53,736 nt of DNA from UBA3700 sp002372775. Its GTDB lineage: Bacteria; Bacillota; Clostridia; Christensenellales; UBA3700. Of this stretch, positions 26,123 through 34,963 are shown piece by piece (within the stretch, counting starts at the first letter, position 1; every line of letters starts with the position of its first letter). Location of the stretch: contig CAMOIC010000007.1 of assembly GCA_946615965.1 (NCBI GenBank), positions 1-53,736 on the forward strand. Reading direction: 5' to 3'. Both the position numbers and the translations under genes were made by a program. A model generated the notes under the pieces. That model was not told the DNA's origin. It saw nothing but the letters and a program-made list of their open reading frames with translations, and did not search any database.

Positions 26123-27743
26123 TGTTCACGGTTACATTTCAATACCAGAGCCGATAGTAGACAATTTAATTGATACTGAATTTTTTCAACGATTAAAGCG
26201 TATCGAGCAAACAAGTATGAGGCCGCTTTTCCCTTGCGCGCGTCATGATAGGTTTATTCACTCGATAGGTGTCTATTTTCTAGGCAAAAAAGTTTTCGAA
26301 TCAGTGAAGAATAATCTTGAAAATAACAAAGAACGTTTAATAGAATTAGTGGATCCTTATAGTAGAGATGATGTGCGTGAAGTGTTTAATACTTCTAATT
26401 TAAAATTGTGGGGATCCTTAGAAATAAATTTTTGCATAGCTTGTTTGTTACATGACGTAGGTCATTCTCCGATGTCCCATACATTAGAAGATATGTTTAA
26501 ATATAAAATAATGAAGGATAATAATAGACCTCAGTTTTGGGATGAACTTGAAAATGGGATGAAAGGATGTAAGATCCCAGAATACGCCGAAAAGACAGAA
26601 TATTTTTGTAATTCCGGAAAAAGCGCAACACATGAAGTATTAAGTTCTATTATTGTTGTAAAGGAACTTAGAGATAACATAAAAGACGCAATTAAGGCAA
26701 TTAATAGTGAGTATGAAGCGAATTATGAGTTTATAATAAGATGCATAATGGGAATTCCATATGTAATTAGAAATGATACTGAAAACAGATATTTGTTAGA
26801 GTTGTATAATACATTTGTGTCGCTTTTACACGGGAAAGATTTTGATGTTGATAGGCTGGATTATTTAAAAAGAGATTGTCATGCAGCTGGTCTTCATTCT
26901 TCAAGTATTGATGTTGATAGGTTAATCAAATCCATAAATCTATTTATTGACAATAATCACTTTATAATAGCAATAGATAAAAAAGCATTATCAGTAGTAG
27001 ATAAATATATAGGCGCATATAACGATTTGTATTTGTGGGTTTACTCACATCATAAGGTAGTGCTTAATACGGGGCTGATATGTAGAACATTTAAACATAT
27101 AGATAGGGATAATAATAAAAATAATTATTATATTCAAGATCTTTTTAACTATGATAAGTTGGTAAAGGCGTTGCTTTGTGATGATGATATTTGGTGTAGA
27201 ATTAAAGAAAAAAGAGGATCAATTTGGGAAGCTGCAGAATTGATAGTCAGAGGAAATTCAAGAATTAGCTTATGGAAATCTGTTGCAGAGTTTAGGGATT
27301 TGTTTATAAACACTGGAGCATTTGAGAATAAAAATATGGCGCCAATAATACAGTATATTAATTCGCAAATTGGTAGCTTGGAATTTGAAAAAAAGTTTAC
27401 AAGATTTGTATATAAAAAACTTGATATAGAGTATGTCGCGGAAAATGCACAAGCTATTATTTTTGAAAAGACGAAAATTAAGGAAATGTCTCGCAAGAAA
27501 TGGTCAATCCCTATCATTATAGATAATAAGCAGAGAAGATTCTGCGAATTAATGGATATTAGTCAAACTGAGGCAAAAACAGAGGATGAATTAAAAACAG
27601 AAAAGATGTTTGACTCGTTGAATGAAATTTGTTTTTATGCTTACATAGAAAAGAGCAGTGCAATAAATGGTATTAAAAAAGAAGATTTCGCTAATTTTTT
27701 AGTTGCCTATGCAAAAGAAGTTCAACAAAACGGAGTGAAATAA
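26094..27743 (+). CDS. HD-domain phosphohydrolase, dNTPase/SAMHD1-like
   Basis: A 549-aa protein. The N-terminus IRDSVHGYISIPEP and FQRLKRIEQTSM are typical of dGTPase/SAMHD1-like HD proteins. The metal ligands appear as RFIHSIG (H), LLHDVGHSPMSH (HD) and FDVDRLDYLKRD (D). The C-terminal half (about 300-549) is not recognised. Known relatives hydrolyse dNTPs to nucleosides and triphosphate, sometimes in phage defence; substrate and role here are inference. A weak GGAAA precedes the ATG, consistent with coupling to the overlapping upstream gene. Alternative start: the next codon. Confidence 0.75.
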   Translation: MMKQKIIRDSVHGYISIPEPIVDNLIDTEFFQRLKRIEQTSMRPLFPCARHDRFIHSIGVYFLGKKVFESVKNNLENNKERLIELVDPYSRDDVREVFNTSNLKLWGSLEINFCIACLLHDVGHSPMSHTLEDMFKYKIMKDNNRPQFWDELENGMKGCKIPEYAEKTEYFCNSGKSATHEVLSSIIVVKELRDNIKDAIKAINSEYEANYEFIIRCIMGIPYVIRNDTENRYLLELYNTFVSLLHGKDFDVDRLDYLKRDCHAAGLHSSSIDVDRLIKSINLFIDNNHFIIAIDKKALSVVDKYIGAYNDLYLWVYSHHKVVLNTGLICRTFKHIDRDNNKNNYYIQDLFNYDKLVKALLCDDDIWCRIKEKRGSIWEAAELIVRGNSRISLWKSVAEFRDLFINTGAFENKNMAPIIQYINSQIGSLEFEKKFTRFVYKKLDIEYVAENAQAIIFEKTKIKEMSRKKWSIPIIIDNKQRRFCELMDISQTEAKTEDELKTEKMFDSLNEICFYAYIEKSSAINGIKKEDFANFLVAYAKEVQQNGVK

Positions 27744-27758
27744 CTAATAGATGCTCAG

Positions 27759-27789
27759 TCCTCTTAGAGAAATCTAAGGGGATTTTTTT
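27759..27789 (+). terminator. Terminator after the HD gene; right copy of the repeated hairpin
   Basis: TCCTCTTAGA, GAAA, TCTAAGGGGA and seven Ts. The left arm, loop and first bases of the right arm match the purine-operon terminator exactly over 20 nt (27757-27776). Confidence 0.88.
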
Positions 27790-27790
27790 G

Positions 27791-27820
27791 TTGACAATAT
27801 ATACCCTACGGGGGTATATT
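27791..27820 (+). promoter_or_regulatory. csoR-copA promoter with CsoR-type operator
   Basis: TTGACA (27791-27796), an 18-bp spacer and TATATT (27815-27820). ATATACCC and GGGTATAT (27799-27819, five-base centre) form an inverted repeat across the spacer and -10, matching the GC-tract palindromes bound by CsoR repressors. Copper would release the repressor. Confidence 0.85.
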
Positions 27821-27837
27821 AACAATGAGGTGATATT

Positions 27838-28137
27838 ATGGCATGTGAATATTGTAATAGTGGAAAAACAAAGATGAGAACTGCTGAAGAAAAGAAGACT
27901 TTACAAAATAGAGTTAATAGAATAGCAGGTCAAATTAATGGAATTAATAAGATGATTGAAGAGGATAGATATTGTGGTGATATTCTAACACAACTTGCTG
28001 CAATAGATAAATCTATTAAGTCACTTGCTTCTGTAATATTAGAAGCACATATGCATTCTTGTGTAGTTAAGGCTGCAAAAGAGGGCGACGATACAGTTAT
28101 TGATGAAGTCGTTGAATTATTTAAGAGGTTCAATTAA
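27838..28137 (+). CDS. csoR: CsoR-family copper-sensing repressor
   Basis: A 99-aa all-helical repressor of the DUF156/CsoR family. It contains RVNRIAGQINGINKMIEEDRYCGDILTQ split over helices 1-2, with Cys at the end of that run, and the AHMHSCV segment carrying His and Cys. Together these give the C-H-C copper site. GAGGTG lies 6 nt before ATG. It autoregulates through the palindrome in its promoter, and its stop overlaps the copA start by one base. Confidence 0.92.
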   Translation: MACEYCNSGKTKMRTAEEKKTLQNRVNRIAGQINGINKMIEEDRYCGDILTQLAAIDKSIKSLASVILEAHMHSCVVKAAKEGDDTVIDEVVELFKRFN

Positions 28138-30596
28138 TGAAACAAAAATTTGATGTACAAGGAATGAGCTGTGCAGCATGCCAAGCGCATGTTTCAAAGG
28201 CCGTTTCTAAGCTTGATGGTGTTAAGGATGTTAATGTGAATCTATTACAAAACAATATGGTAGTAGATTATGATACTTCTTTATGCACAATTAAAGATAT
28301 AGAAAAAGCAGTCGAAAACGCAGGGTACGGTGCGTCTCTTCCAAAAAAAGAAATAAATAATAAGAAAGATCATGAACTTGCAAAATTGTTGACAAGTGTA
28401 GGGTTCTTATTAATTACAATGTATATATCTATGGGCAATATGATGCTATCTTGGCCACTTCCAAGCTTTATGGACCACGCTTCTTCTCCTATAGGATTTA
28501 CACTTGCTCAGCTTATATTTGTAACTCCAATACTTATTATATATAGAAGATATTTTATGTCTGGATTTAAGAAACTATTTAAAGGCGCTCCTAATATGGA
28601 TTCCTTAATTGCCGTAGGTTCTACAGCAGCAATCCTATATGGAATATTTGCCTTTATTATGATATGCCTTGGAAATGTTCATTACCATCATAATCTATAT
28701 GTAGAATCTGCAGGTATGATTCTAACTCTAGTTAGTGTAGGCAAGTATTTTGAACATTTATCTACAAGAAGAACAACTAGCGCTATAACTAAGCTTATGG
28801 ACCTGAGACCTAAATATGGAACAGTTTTAAGAGATGGCGCTGAGAAGTCTATTCTTGCTGAAGAGATTGAGATTGGAGATATAGTTATAGTTAAGAAAGG
28901 TGAAGCTGCTCCTGTTGATGGTGTAATTATTGAAGGTAGTGCATCTTTTGATCAAGCAAACATAACAGGGGAATCTATTCCAGTATTAAAGAAGGAAGGC
29001 GGGGAGGTATTCTCATCAACAATAATTACTGCTGGATTTATAAAGATGAAGGCAACAAAAGTTGGTGAAGACACATCAATATCTACAATTATTAAACTTG
29101 TAGAAGAGGCAAGTAACTCAAAAGCTCCAGTATCTAAACTTGCAGATAAGATTTCAGGTATCTTTGTTCCTATAGTATTTGCTATTTCAATAGTGTCATT
29201 TATTATAAATATGCTACTCGGAACTGCATTTGAAGATGCTCTTAATTGGGCAATAACCGTTGTTGTAATTGCATGTCCATGTGCTCTTGGTTTAGCAACT
29301 CCAGTTGCCATAATGGTTGGAACGGGAAAAGGTGCAGAAAATGGTCTTCTAATAAAGAATGCTGAAATACTTGAGAACGCACATTTAATTAAGACAGTTG
29401 TTTTAGATAAGACAGGAACAATTACAGAAGGAAAACCAAAGGTTGTAGATTATATCTCATTAAATGCAGATAATAATGTTTTAGATTATTTATATTCTAT
29501 TGAGAATAAGTCTGAGCATCCTCTTGCACTAGCAATTATTGAATATGCAAAAGAAAATGGCGCAAAGCTTCTTGATGTAGATAATTTTGAATCTATAGAT
29601 GGAAAAGGTTTATCTGCAATTATTAATGGAGAAAAGATAAGCGTTGGCAATCTAAAGATGCTAGGTATTGTGGATGCATCTATTGAAGAGAAAGTATCTT
29701 CATTATCTAAAGAAGGAAAGACTCCTTTAATTATATTAAAGGGGGATAAAGCAATAGGAATTATTGCAATAAAGGATTTAGTTAAAGAAACATCAAAAGA
29801 GGCTATAGCCCTATTAAAAGAAGCTGGCATTAATGTTGTAATGCTAACAGGGGATAATAAAGAGACGGCATCAGTTATAGCAAAAGAAGTTGGTGTTGAT
29901 GATGTTATATCTGATGTATATCCAAAAGATAAGCAAAATGTTATTAACTCTCTAAAGAGGGATAAAAAGCATTTAGTAGCAATGGTTGGGGATGGCGTTA
30001 ATGATGCACCTGCGTTAACTGCAGCAGATATAGGAATAGCAATTGGTGGCGGTAGCGATATAGCATTAGAATCTTCAGATATTGTTCTTCTAAGAAACGA
30101 TCTTTTAGATGTTAGCAATGTTATATCTTTAAGTAAGAGAACATTAAATACAATAAAGCTTGGATTATTCTGGGCATTCTTCTATAACGCGGTATGTGTT
30201 TTGTTTGCTACAGGATTTTTCTCATATGCAAATCCATCACTTGTTATTAATCCAATGATTGGTTCACTTGCTATGAGTATATCTTCAGTATCTGTTGTAT
30301 TAAATGCATTAACAATTAATCTATTTAAAGTAAAAAGAAGAGAAATAAAACAAATGGATAATATTGAAATAGTAAAGGAGGATAGTAATACTATGAATAC
30401 AGTTACAATTAATGTAGAAGGAATGATGTGTAAGAATTGTAAGGCTCACGTTGAGAAAGCTTGTTGTATGGTAGATGGTGTTAAGAGCGCTGAAGCATCA
30501 CTAGAGAATAAGAATGTTGTAGTATCATATGAAGGCAGCGTAGATGTAGATATGATTAAGAAGAACATTATCGATGCTGGATATGAAGTAAAATAG
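28137..30596 (+). CDS. copA: Copper-exporting P1B-type ATPase with N- and C-terminal HMA domains
   Basis: An 819-aa Cu(I) exporter of the plasma membrane. In order: an N-terminal HMA domain with GMSCAAC (Cys12, Cys15), eight predicted membrane helices with CPC in VIACPCALGLATP, the phosphorylation motif DKTGTIT, the SEHPLA locus and the hinge GDGVNDAPAL. A second HMA domain with GMMCKNC (Cys765, Cys768) is fused at residues 753-819, which is unusual. That domain has its own in-frame ATG and an AAAGGAGG site (see next entry). Coupled to csoR. Confidence 0.93.
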   Translation: MKQKFDVQGMSCAACQAHVSKAVSKLDGVKDVNVNLLQNNMVVDYDTSLCTIKDIEKAVENAGYGASLPKKEINNKKDHELAKLLTSVGFLLITMYISMGNMMLSWPLPSFMDHASSPIGFTLAQLIFVTPILIIYRRYFMSGFKKLFKGAPNMDSLIAVGSTAAILYGIFAFIMICLGNVHYHHNLYVESAGMILTLVSVGKYFEHLSTRRTTSAITKLMDLRPKYGTVLRDGAEKSILAEEIEIGDIVIVKKGEAAPVDGVIIEGSASFDQANITGESIPVLKKEGGEVFSSTIITAGFIKMKATKVGEDTSISTIIKLVEEASNSKAPVSKLADKISGIFVPIVFAISIVSFIINMLLGTAFEDALNWAITVVVIACPCALGLATPVAIMVGTGKGAENGLLIKNAEILENAHLIKTVVLDKTGTITEGKPKVVDYISLNADNNVLDYLYSIENKSEHPLALAIIEYAKENGAKLLDVDNFESIDGKGLSAIINGEKISVGNLKMLGIVDASIEEKVSSLSKEGKTPLIILKGDKAIGIIAIKDLVKETSKEAIALLKEAGINVVMLTGDNKETASVIAKEVGVDDVISDVYPKDKQNVINSLKRDKKHLVAMVGDGVNDAPALTAADIGIAIGGGSDIALESSDIVLLRNDLLDVSNVISLSKRTLNTIKLGLFWAFFYNAVCVLFATGFFSYANPSLVINPMIGSLAMSISSVSVVLNALTINLFKVKRREIKQMDNIEIVKEDSNTMNTVTINVEGMMCKNCKAHVEKACCMVDGVKSAEASLENKNVVVSYEGSVDVDMIKKNIIDAGYEVK
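30374..30596 (+). CDS. Possible internal initiation of a free CopZ-like chaperone inside copA
   Basis: AAAGGAGG at 30374-30381 lies 11 nt before an in-frame ATG at 30393. Starting there gives 67 aa, the size of a free CopZ, with GMMCKNC and a complete beta-alpha-beta HMA fold ending at the copA stop. The site may be left from a copA-copZ gene fusion or may still be used, so that one gene yields both the ATPase and a soluble copper chaperone. Coordinates include the ribosome binding site. Confidence 0.5.
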
Positions 30597-30616
30597 ATTT
30601 TTTTGTGTTAATAAAA

Positions 30617-30653
30617 ATATGGAGACTGTTTATTGATATGCAGCCTCCATATT
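30617..30653. terminator. Bidirectional terminator between copA and the Zn/Cd ATPase gene
   Basis: ATATGGAG-A-CTG pairs with CAG-C-CTCCATAT (11 pairs, one mismatch) between convergent genes; A-rich on the left and T-rich on the right. Confidence 0.7.
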
Positions 30654-30658
30654 TGCTT

Positions 30659-32623
30659 TTATTTAATCTCTTTAATCTTTGTTTTGTATTTTGAATTAGC
30701 TCGCATTGCGTTTAGTATACATAAAACCGCAACTCCTACATCTCCAAATACAGATATATACATCATGAATGGAATAGTGAATATTGCAGCTACAAGCATG
30801 ATTAATACTTTAACGCCAATTGCAAAGGCTATATTCTCATATACAAGTCTCATTGTCTTTCTAGATATCTTCTTTGCAAGAGGTAGTCCTTTTAGATTAT
30901 CGTGCATAAGAACTATATCTGAAGCCTCTATAGCTGCGTCTGAACCAACGCCACCCATAGCAATACCAATATCTGATCTCATTAGTACTGGAGCATCATT
31001 AATGCCATCGCCAACAAAGCATACAATATCGTTTTGATCTTTTGTTTTTAAGATGTTTTCAACTTCCTCAACTTTGTTTTGAGGAAGAAGTGATGCCTTA
31101 TATGCAGTTAGTCCTAAAGTCTTAGCAACGTGAGATGCAATTTTTTCATTATCTCCTGTAAGCATTATTGTTTTGCATCCTAAAGCATTTAATTCTTGTA
31201 TTGTTTCTATAGCCTCTGGTTTAACCTCATCTGAGATAAGAATTGAGCCAACATATTCATTATTCTTTGCTACATAAACAATAGTTCCAATGCCATCTTC
31301 CTTCTCAAAAGTGATTCCTTCGCTTGTCATTAACTTTTCATTACCACAAAGGATAACATCCTTTCCATTAACTGCTTTAATACCAGAGCCTGCAATATTT
31401 GTTAATGTGTATTTAGATTCTACAGCTTTACCATATTCATTTACTATAGATCTAGCGATAGGGTGAGATGATTCTCTTTCTGCAATTGCTGCTAATTTTA
31501 GAATTTCTTCTTTTCTATCTTCTGGTACAACTTTAGTTACAGCAAAGTTTCCTTTTGTTAGCGTTCCTGTTTTATCAAATACGAATATATTTGCTTTATC
31601 AAATAATTCTAGATAGTTAGAACCTTTAACTAATATTCCATATTTTGATGATGCGCCAATTCCTGCAAAGAAAGATAGAGGAATTGAAATTACTAAAGCG
31701 CATGGGCAAGAAACAACAAGGAAGTTTAATGCCTTATAAATCCAAGTCATAGGATCTTTTGTAATAATACTTGGAATAATAGCAAGAAGTAGTGCAGCGA
31801 TAACAACTGATGGTGTATAGTATCTTGCAAACTTTGTTATAAAGTTTTCTGCTTTAGATTTATGTTCTGAAGCTTCTTCAACAAGACTTAATATCTTAGA
31901 TACTGTTGAATCATAGAATGCTTTTTCAACTTGAACTCTAATTGTAGATGTTAAGTTAACACAGCCGCTTATTACTTCAGCGCCCTTAGAGATATCTCTT
32001 GGCAGAGATTCACCTGTTAAAGCTTTTGTATCTAGGGAAGTATCCCCATCAACAACAATACCATCAAGAGGGATCTTTTCACCAGGTCTTACTTCAATGA
32101 TGTCTCCAACAGTTACTTCGTCTGGATCAACTTCTTCAATCTCGCCATTCTCTCTTACAACATTTGCTACATCAGGTCTAATGTTCATTAGTGATGTAAT
32201 AGACTTTCTAGATTTGCCAACAGCGTATCCTTGGAACCATTCGCCAACTTGATAGAAAATAAGAACAGCACAAGCTTCATCAAAGCCTTCAATATCTTCG
32301 CCTCTGATTGCTGTTACAATACCAAGAGCAAAAGCACCTACTGTTGCTACAGCCATTAAGAATGCTTCATCAAGCATATGGCCATGAGCAATATTTAGAA
32401 TAGCTTTCTTTAGAACATCATATCCAATATATAAATAAACTATAAAGAATACTGTTAAAGTTAAAAGCCATCCGTATGATGTATTGAATAGGGCATTAGC
32501 ACCATCTGCTATACCGCTACCTGTAATATCATTTGGAAGAGCTTTATCTAGAATAAGAAGCACTAGGTATGATACTAGTGCTATGCAAATTCTTATTAGG
32601 TTTTTCTTTTGTCTTTTTGTCAT
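30659..32623 (-). CDS. cadA: Zn/Cd/Pb-type P1B ATPase without its own HMA domain
   Basis: A 654-aa metal exporter. About 8 membrane helices, with SCPCALVIS as the CPC metal site, phosphorylation motif FDKTGTLTKG, the ESSHPIARS locus and the hinge GDGINDAPVL. The early helix segment DEAFLMAVATVGAFALG is typical of the CadA/ZntA group. The metal-binding domain normally fused at the N-terminus is instead encoded as a separate 73-aa protein one base upstream. Third gene of a cadC-like operon, convergent with copA. The exact metal is inferred from the regulator's alpha5-type site. Confidence 0.88.
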   Translation of the reverse strand: MTKRQKKNLIRICIALVSYLVLLILDKALPNDITGSGIADGANALFNTSYGWLLTLTVFFIVYLYIGYDVLKKAILNIAHGHMLDEAFLMAVATVGAFALGIVTAIRGEDIEGFDEACAVLIFYQVGEWFQGYAVGKSRKSITSLMNIRPDVANVVRENGEIEEVDPDEVTVGDIIEVRPGEKIPLDGIVVDGDTSLDTKALTGESLPRDISKGAEVISGCVNLTSTIRVQVEKAFYDSTVSKILSLVEEASEHKSKAENFITKFARYYTPSVVIAALLLAIIPSIITKDPMTWIYKALNFLVVSCPCALVISIPLSFFAGIGASSKYGILVKGSNYLELFDKANIFVFDKTGTLTKGNFAVTKVVPEDRKEEILKLAAIAERESSHPIARSIVNEYGKAVESKYTLTNIAGSGIKAVNGKDVILCGNEKLMTSEGITFEKEDGIGTIVYVAKNNEYVGSILISDEVKPEAIETIQELNALGCKTIMLTGDNEKIASHVAKTLGLTAYKASLLPQNKVEEVENILKTKDQNDIVCFVGDGINDAPVLMRSDIGIAMGGVGSDAAIEASDIVLMHDNLKGLPLAKKISRKTMRLVYENIAFAIGVKVLIMLVAAIFTIPFMMYISVFGDVGVAVLCILNAMRANSKYKTKIKEIK

Positions 32624-32624
32624 A

Positions 32625-32846
32625 TTATTTCTCTAAAATTTCAAAATCTGGTTCAACCTTTCTTGCAACCTTTAGAATTTCTTTTTGTAGGGCTGAAACA
32701 TTTGCGTTATCATCAACTTCAATCTTCATTGTTTGGTTAATAAAACTAACCTTTGCGTCCTTGATGCCTTCTACTTTCTTAACAGCATCTTCGACTTTTT
32801 GTGCGCAAACTGCACAGTCTACTTCAATCCCATATTTTTTAATCAT
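32625..32846 (-). CDS. Free HMA-domain metal chaperone
   Basis: A 73-aa protein with the HMA beta-alpha-beta-beta-alpha-beta fold. The metal motif is DCAVCA (residues 10-15), with Asp before the first Cys as in Zn/Cd-type HMA domains rather than copper-type GMxCxxC. It ends one base before the ATPase start and so looks like the N-terminal domain of CadA made as a separate protein. GGAGG lies about 9 nt before ATG. Confidence 0.85.
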   Translation of the reverse strand: MIKKYGIEVDCAVCAQKVEDAVKKVEGIKDAKVSFINQTMKIEVDDNANVSALQKEILKVARKVEPDFEILEK

Positions 32847-32870
32847 TTTTCATGACCTCCATATATTTTT

Positions 32871-33188
32871 TTACTCGTTAATGTGTGATAATCCGCATTC
32901 AAAGATTTTTGTTACGTGATCATCATCTAAAGAATAGAAAACTTCCTTTCCACTCTTTCTAGCTTTTACAAGCTTAGATTGTCTTAGTATTCTTAATTGG
33001 TGAGATACTGAAGACTTTGTCATATCAAGACATGCAGCAATATCATCTACACAAAGTTCACTAATTTCTAAACAGCTTAAGATTTTAGTTCTTGTTGAAT
33101 CACCAAATACTTTAAATAATTCAGCTAAGTCATATATTGTGTCTTCACTTGGCATTTTTGCCTTAACTTTTGCTACTATATCTTCCAT
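32871..33188 (-). CDS. ArsR/SmtB-family metal-sensing repressor
   Basis: A 105-aa winged-helix repressor. The recognition helix is TKSSVSHQLRILRQSKLV. The last residues read D-x-H, ten residues, H, two residues, E, the alpha5 zinc site of the SmtB/CzrA group. A Cys pair like the alpha3N site of CadC is only partial (SELCVDD, plus SCLE), so Zn or Cd/Zn sensing is favoured. GAGG lies upstream of ATG. It heads the operon and should bind the repeats at 33210-33241. Confidence 0.9.
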   Translation of the reverse strand: MEDIVAKVKAKMPSEDTIYDLAELFKVFGDSTRTKILSCLEISELCVDDIAACLDMTKSSVSHQLRILRQSKLVKARKSGKEVFYSLDDDHVTKIFECGLSHINE

Positions 33189-33209
33189 ATATAAACCTCA
33201 TTTTCTTAA

Positions 33210-33241
33210 TTGAATAATTGAACGATTGTTCAACTGTTCAA
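33210..33241. promoter_or_regulatory. Operator of the metal-ATPase operon
   Basis: Four hexamers are arranged as TTGAAT-AA-TTGAAC-GATT-GTTCAA-CT-GTTCAA, symmetric about the centre at 33225/33226. This is the type of imperfect inverted repeat bound by ArsR/SmtB proteins. It sits just downstream of the -10, over the expected transcription start. Confidence 0.7.
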
Positions 33242-33245
33242 TACT

Positions 33246-33273
33246 ATTATAGCACTCTAAGTTATAGTGTCAA
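33246..33273 (-). promoter_or_regulatory. Promoter of the metal-ATPase operon
   Basis: On the minus strand TTGACA (33273-33268), a 16-bp spacer and TATAAT (33251-33246). Confidence 0.72.
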
Positions 33274-33279
33274 GCAATA

Positions 33280-33309
33280 ATAAAAGAAAGCGCCAAATAA
33301 TTTTGACGC
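33280..33309 (-). terminator. Terminator after pyrG
   Basis: Minus-strand GCGTCAAA pairs with TTTGGCGC (one wobble) and is followed by TTTCTTTTATT. It separates the glutamate synthase-pyrG operon from the metal operon on the same strand. Confidence 0.75.
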
Positions 33310-33339
33310 CCTCTTTGTTGGTATATTAGATAGATAGTA

Positions 33340-34935
33340 TTAGACTCTCTTACATGCAGCAAGAACGAATTCTCTAAATAGAGGATGTGCATGGTTTGGT
33401 CTACTCTTGAACTCAGGATGGAATTGAACTCCAACGAAGAAGTCTTCTCCTTTTAATTCAACAGTTTCAACAATTGATTCATCTGGTGATGTACCACTTA
33501 TTGTTAGACCAGCTTTAACTAATTCATCTTTAAAGTCGTTATTGAATTCATAACGATGTCTATGTCTTTCTGAAATTTCTGTAGATTGATATGCCTTTTC
33601 CATCATTGTGCCTGGAACGATTTTGCAAGGGTAGGCACCAAGTCTCATTGTGCCACCTAAATCTAATCCTCTTTGATCTGGCATTAAATCTATAACTAAA
33701 TGCTTGCTGTTTTTATCAAACTCGCTTGAGTTTGCATCAGCATAATTAAGTACATGTCTTGCATATTCTATAACAGTGATTTGCATACCAAGACAAATAC
33801 CAAAATATGGAACATGATTCTCTCTTGCATATTCACAAGATGCTATCATACCTTCGATACCTCTTTGACCAAATCCACCTGGTACGATAATACCTTGACA
33901 GTCTTTGAAAATCTCTTTAGCACTTTCTTTTGTTACAAGGTCACTATCTACCCATTTGATCTTCATATTCTTACCAGCAACATAACTTGCATGGTTTAAA
34001 GATTCAACAACAGAAAGGTATGAATCGTGTAACTTTACATATTTACCAACTAGGGCAATTTGTACTTCGCCTTTTCTAGCATGGATTGTATCAACCATAT
34101 CTTCCCAAGGTTTTAAATCAACACTTCTCTCTTCAAGACCAAGTTCTCTTAAAGCAACTTTGTCTAATCCATTCTTATGAAGCATTAGTGGAGCTTCATA
34201 TAAACATGGAAGTGTAGTGTTAGAAATAACACAATCGTCAGCTACGTTACAGAACATAGCAATTTTCTTTTTAATACCTTCTGGGATTTCTTCATCAGTT
34301 CTTGTAACAATAATATCTGGAGCAAGACCTAAAGATTGCATCTCTTTTACAGAGTGTTGAGTAGGTTTAGATTTATATTCATCTGAACCAGATATATATG
34401 GAACTAAACAAACGTGGATAAATAAACAATTTCTTCTACCAACTTCAAGTGAGAATTGTCTAATCGCTTCTAAGAATGGTTGAGATTCAATATCACCAAT
34501 AGTACCGCCGATTTCTGTAATCATAATATCAGCTTTAGTTACTTCAGCATTTTTTCTAATAAAATCTTTAATTTCATTTGTAACGTGAGGAATGATTTGA
34601 ACTGTCTCACCAAGATATTCGCCTCTTCTTTCCTTATTTAACACATTCCAATATACTTTACCTGATGTTAGGTTAGAGTATTTTGTTAAATCTGTATTAA
34701 TGAATCTTTCATAGTGACCAAGGTCTAAGTCCGTTTCAGCACCATCGTCAGTAACGAATACTTCACCATGTTGGAATGGACTCATTGTTCCTGGGTCAAC
34801 ATTCATGTAAGGGTCAAGTTTTTGTGAAGCAATCTTATAGCCACGATTCTTTAGTAATCTGCCTAAAGAAGCGGCTGTAATACCTTTACCAAGACCTGAT
34901 ACAACACCACCAGTTACGAAAATAAATTTTGTCAT
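33340..34935 (-). CDS. pyrG: CTP synthase
   Basis: Aminates UTP to CTP with glutamine and ATP. The 531-aa protein begins FIFVTGGVVSGLGKGI (P-loop of the synthase domain) and has the VDPGTMSPFQHGE region. The C-terminal class I amidotransferase has VPGGFGQRG and nucleophile Cys in YFGICLGMQ, with FHPE near the end. It starts 28 nt after the last glutamate synthase gene with AAGGAGAG before ATG, so it is likely co-transcribed with that glutamine-using cluster and may share its leader control. Confidence 0.96.
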   Translation of the reverse strand: MTKFIFVTGGVVSGLGKGITAASLGRLLKNRGYKIASQKLDPYMNVDPGTMSPFQHGEVFVTDDGAETDLDLGHYERFINTDLTKYSNLTSGKVYWNVLNKERRGEYLGETVQIIPHVTNEIKDFIRKNAEVTKADIMITEIGGTIGDIESQPFLEAIRQFSLEVGRRNCLFIHVCLVPYISGSDEYKSKPTQHSVKEMQSLGLAPDIIVTRTDEEIPEGIKKKIAMFCNVADDCVISNTTLPCLYEAPLMLHKNGLDKVALRELGLEERSVDLKPWEDMVDTIHARKGEVQIALVGKYVKLHDSYLSVVESLNHASYVAGKNMKIKWVDSDLVTKESAKEIFKDCQGIIVPGGFGQRGIEGMIASCEYARENHVPYFGICLGMQITVIEYARHVLNYADANSSEFDKNSKHLVIDLMPDQRGLDLGGTMRLGAYPCKIVPGTMMEKAYQSTEISERHRHRYEFNNDFKDELVKAGLTISGTSPDESIVETVELKGEDFFVGVQFHPEFKSRPNHAHPLFREFVLAACKRV

Positions 34936-34963
34936 ACTATCTATCTCTCCTTATCTATAACTA

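Noticed and set aside
28137..30596. Programmed frameshift in copA as in E. coli
   Set aside because: No slippery heptamer with an early stop near the end of the first HMA domain was noticed; the internal in-frame start is the better candidate for a short product.
32569..32919. Plus-strand frame opposite the metal-ATPase and HMA genes
   Set aside because: It is antisense to well-supported genes and has no family similarity or ribosome binding site.
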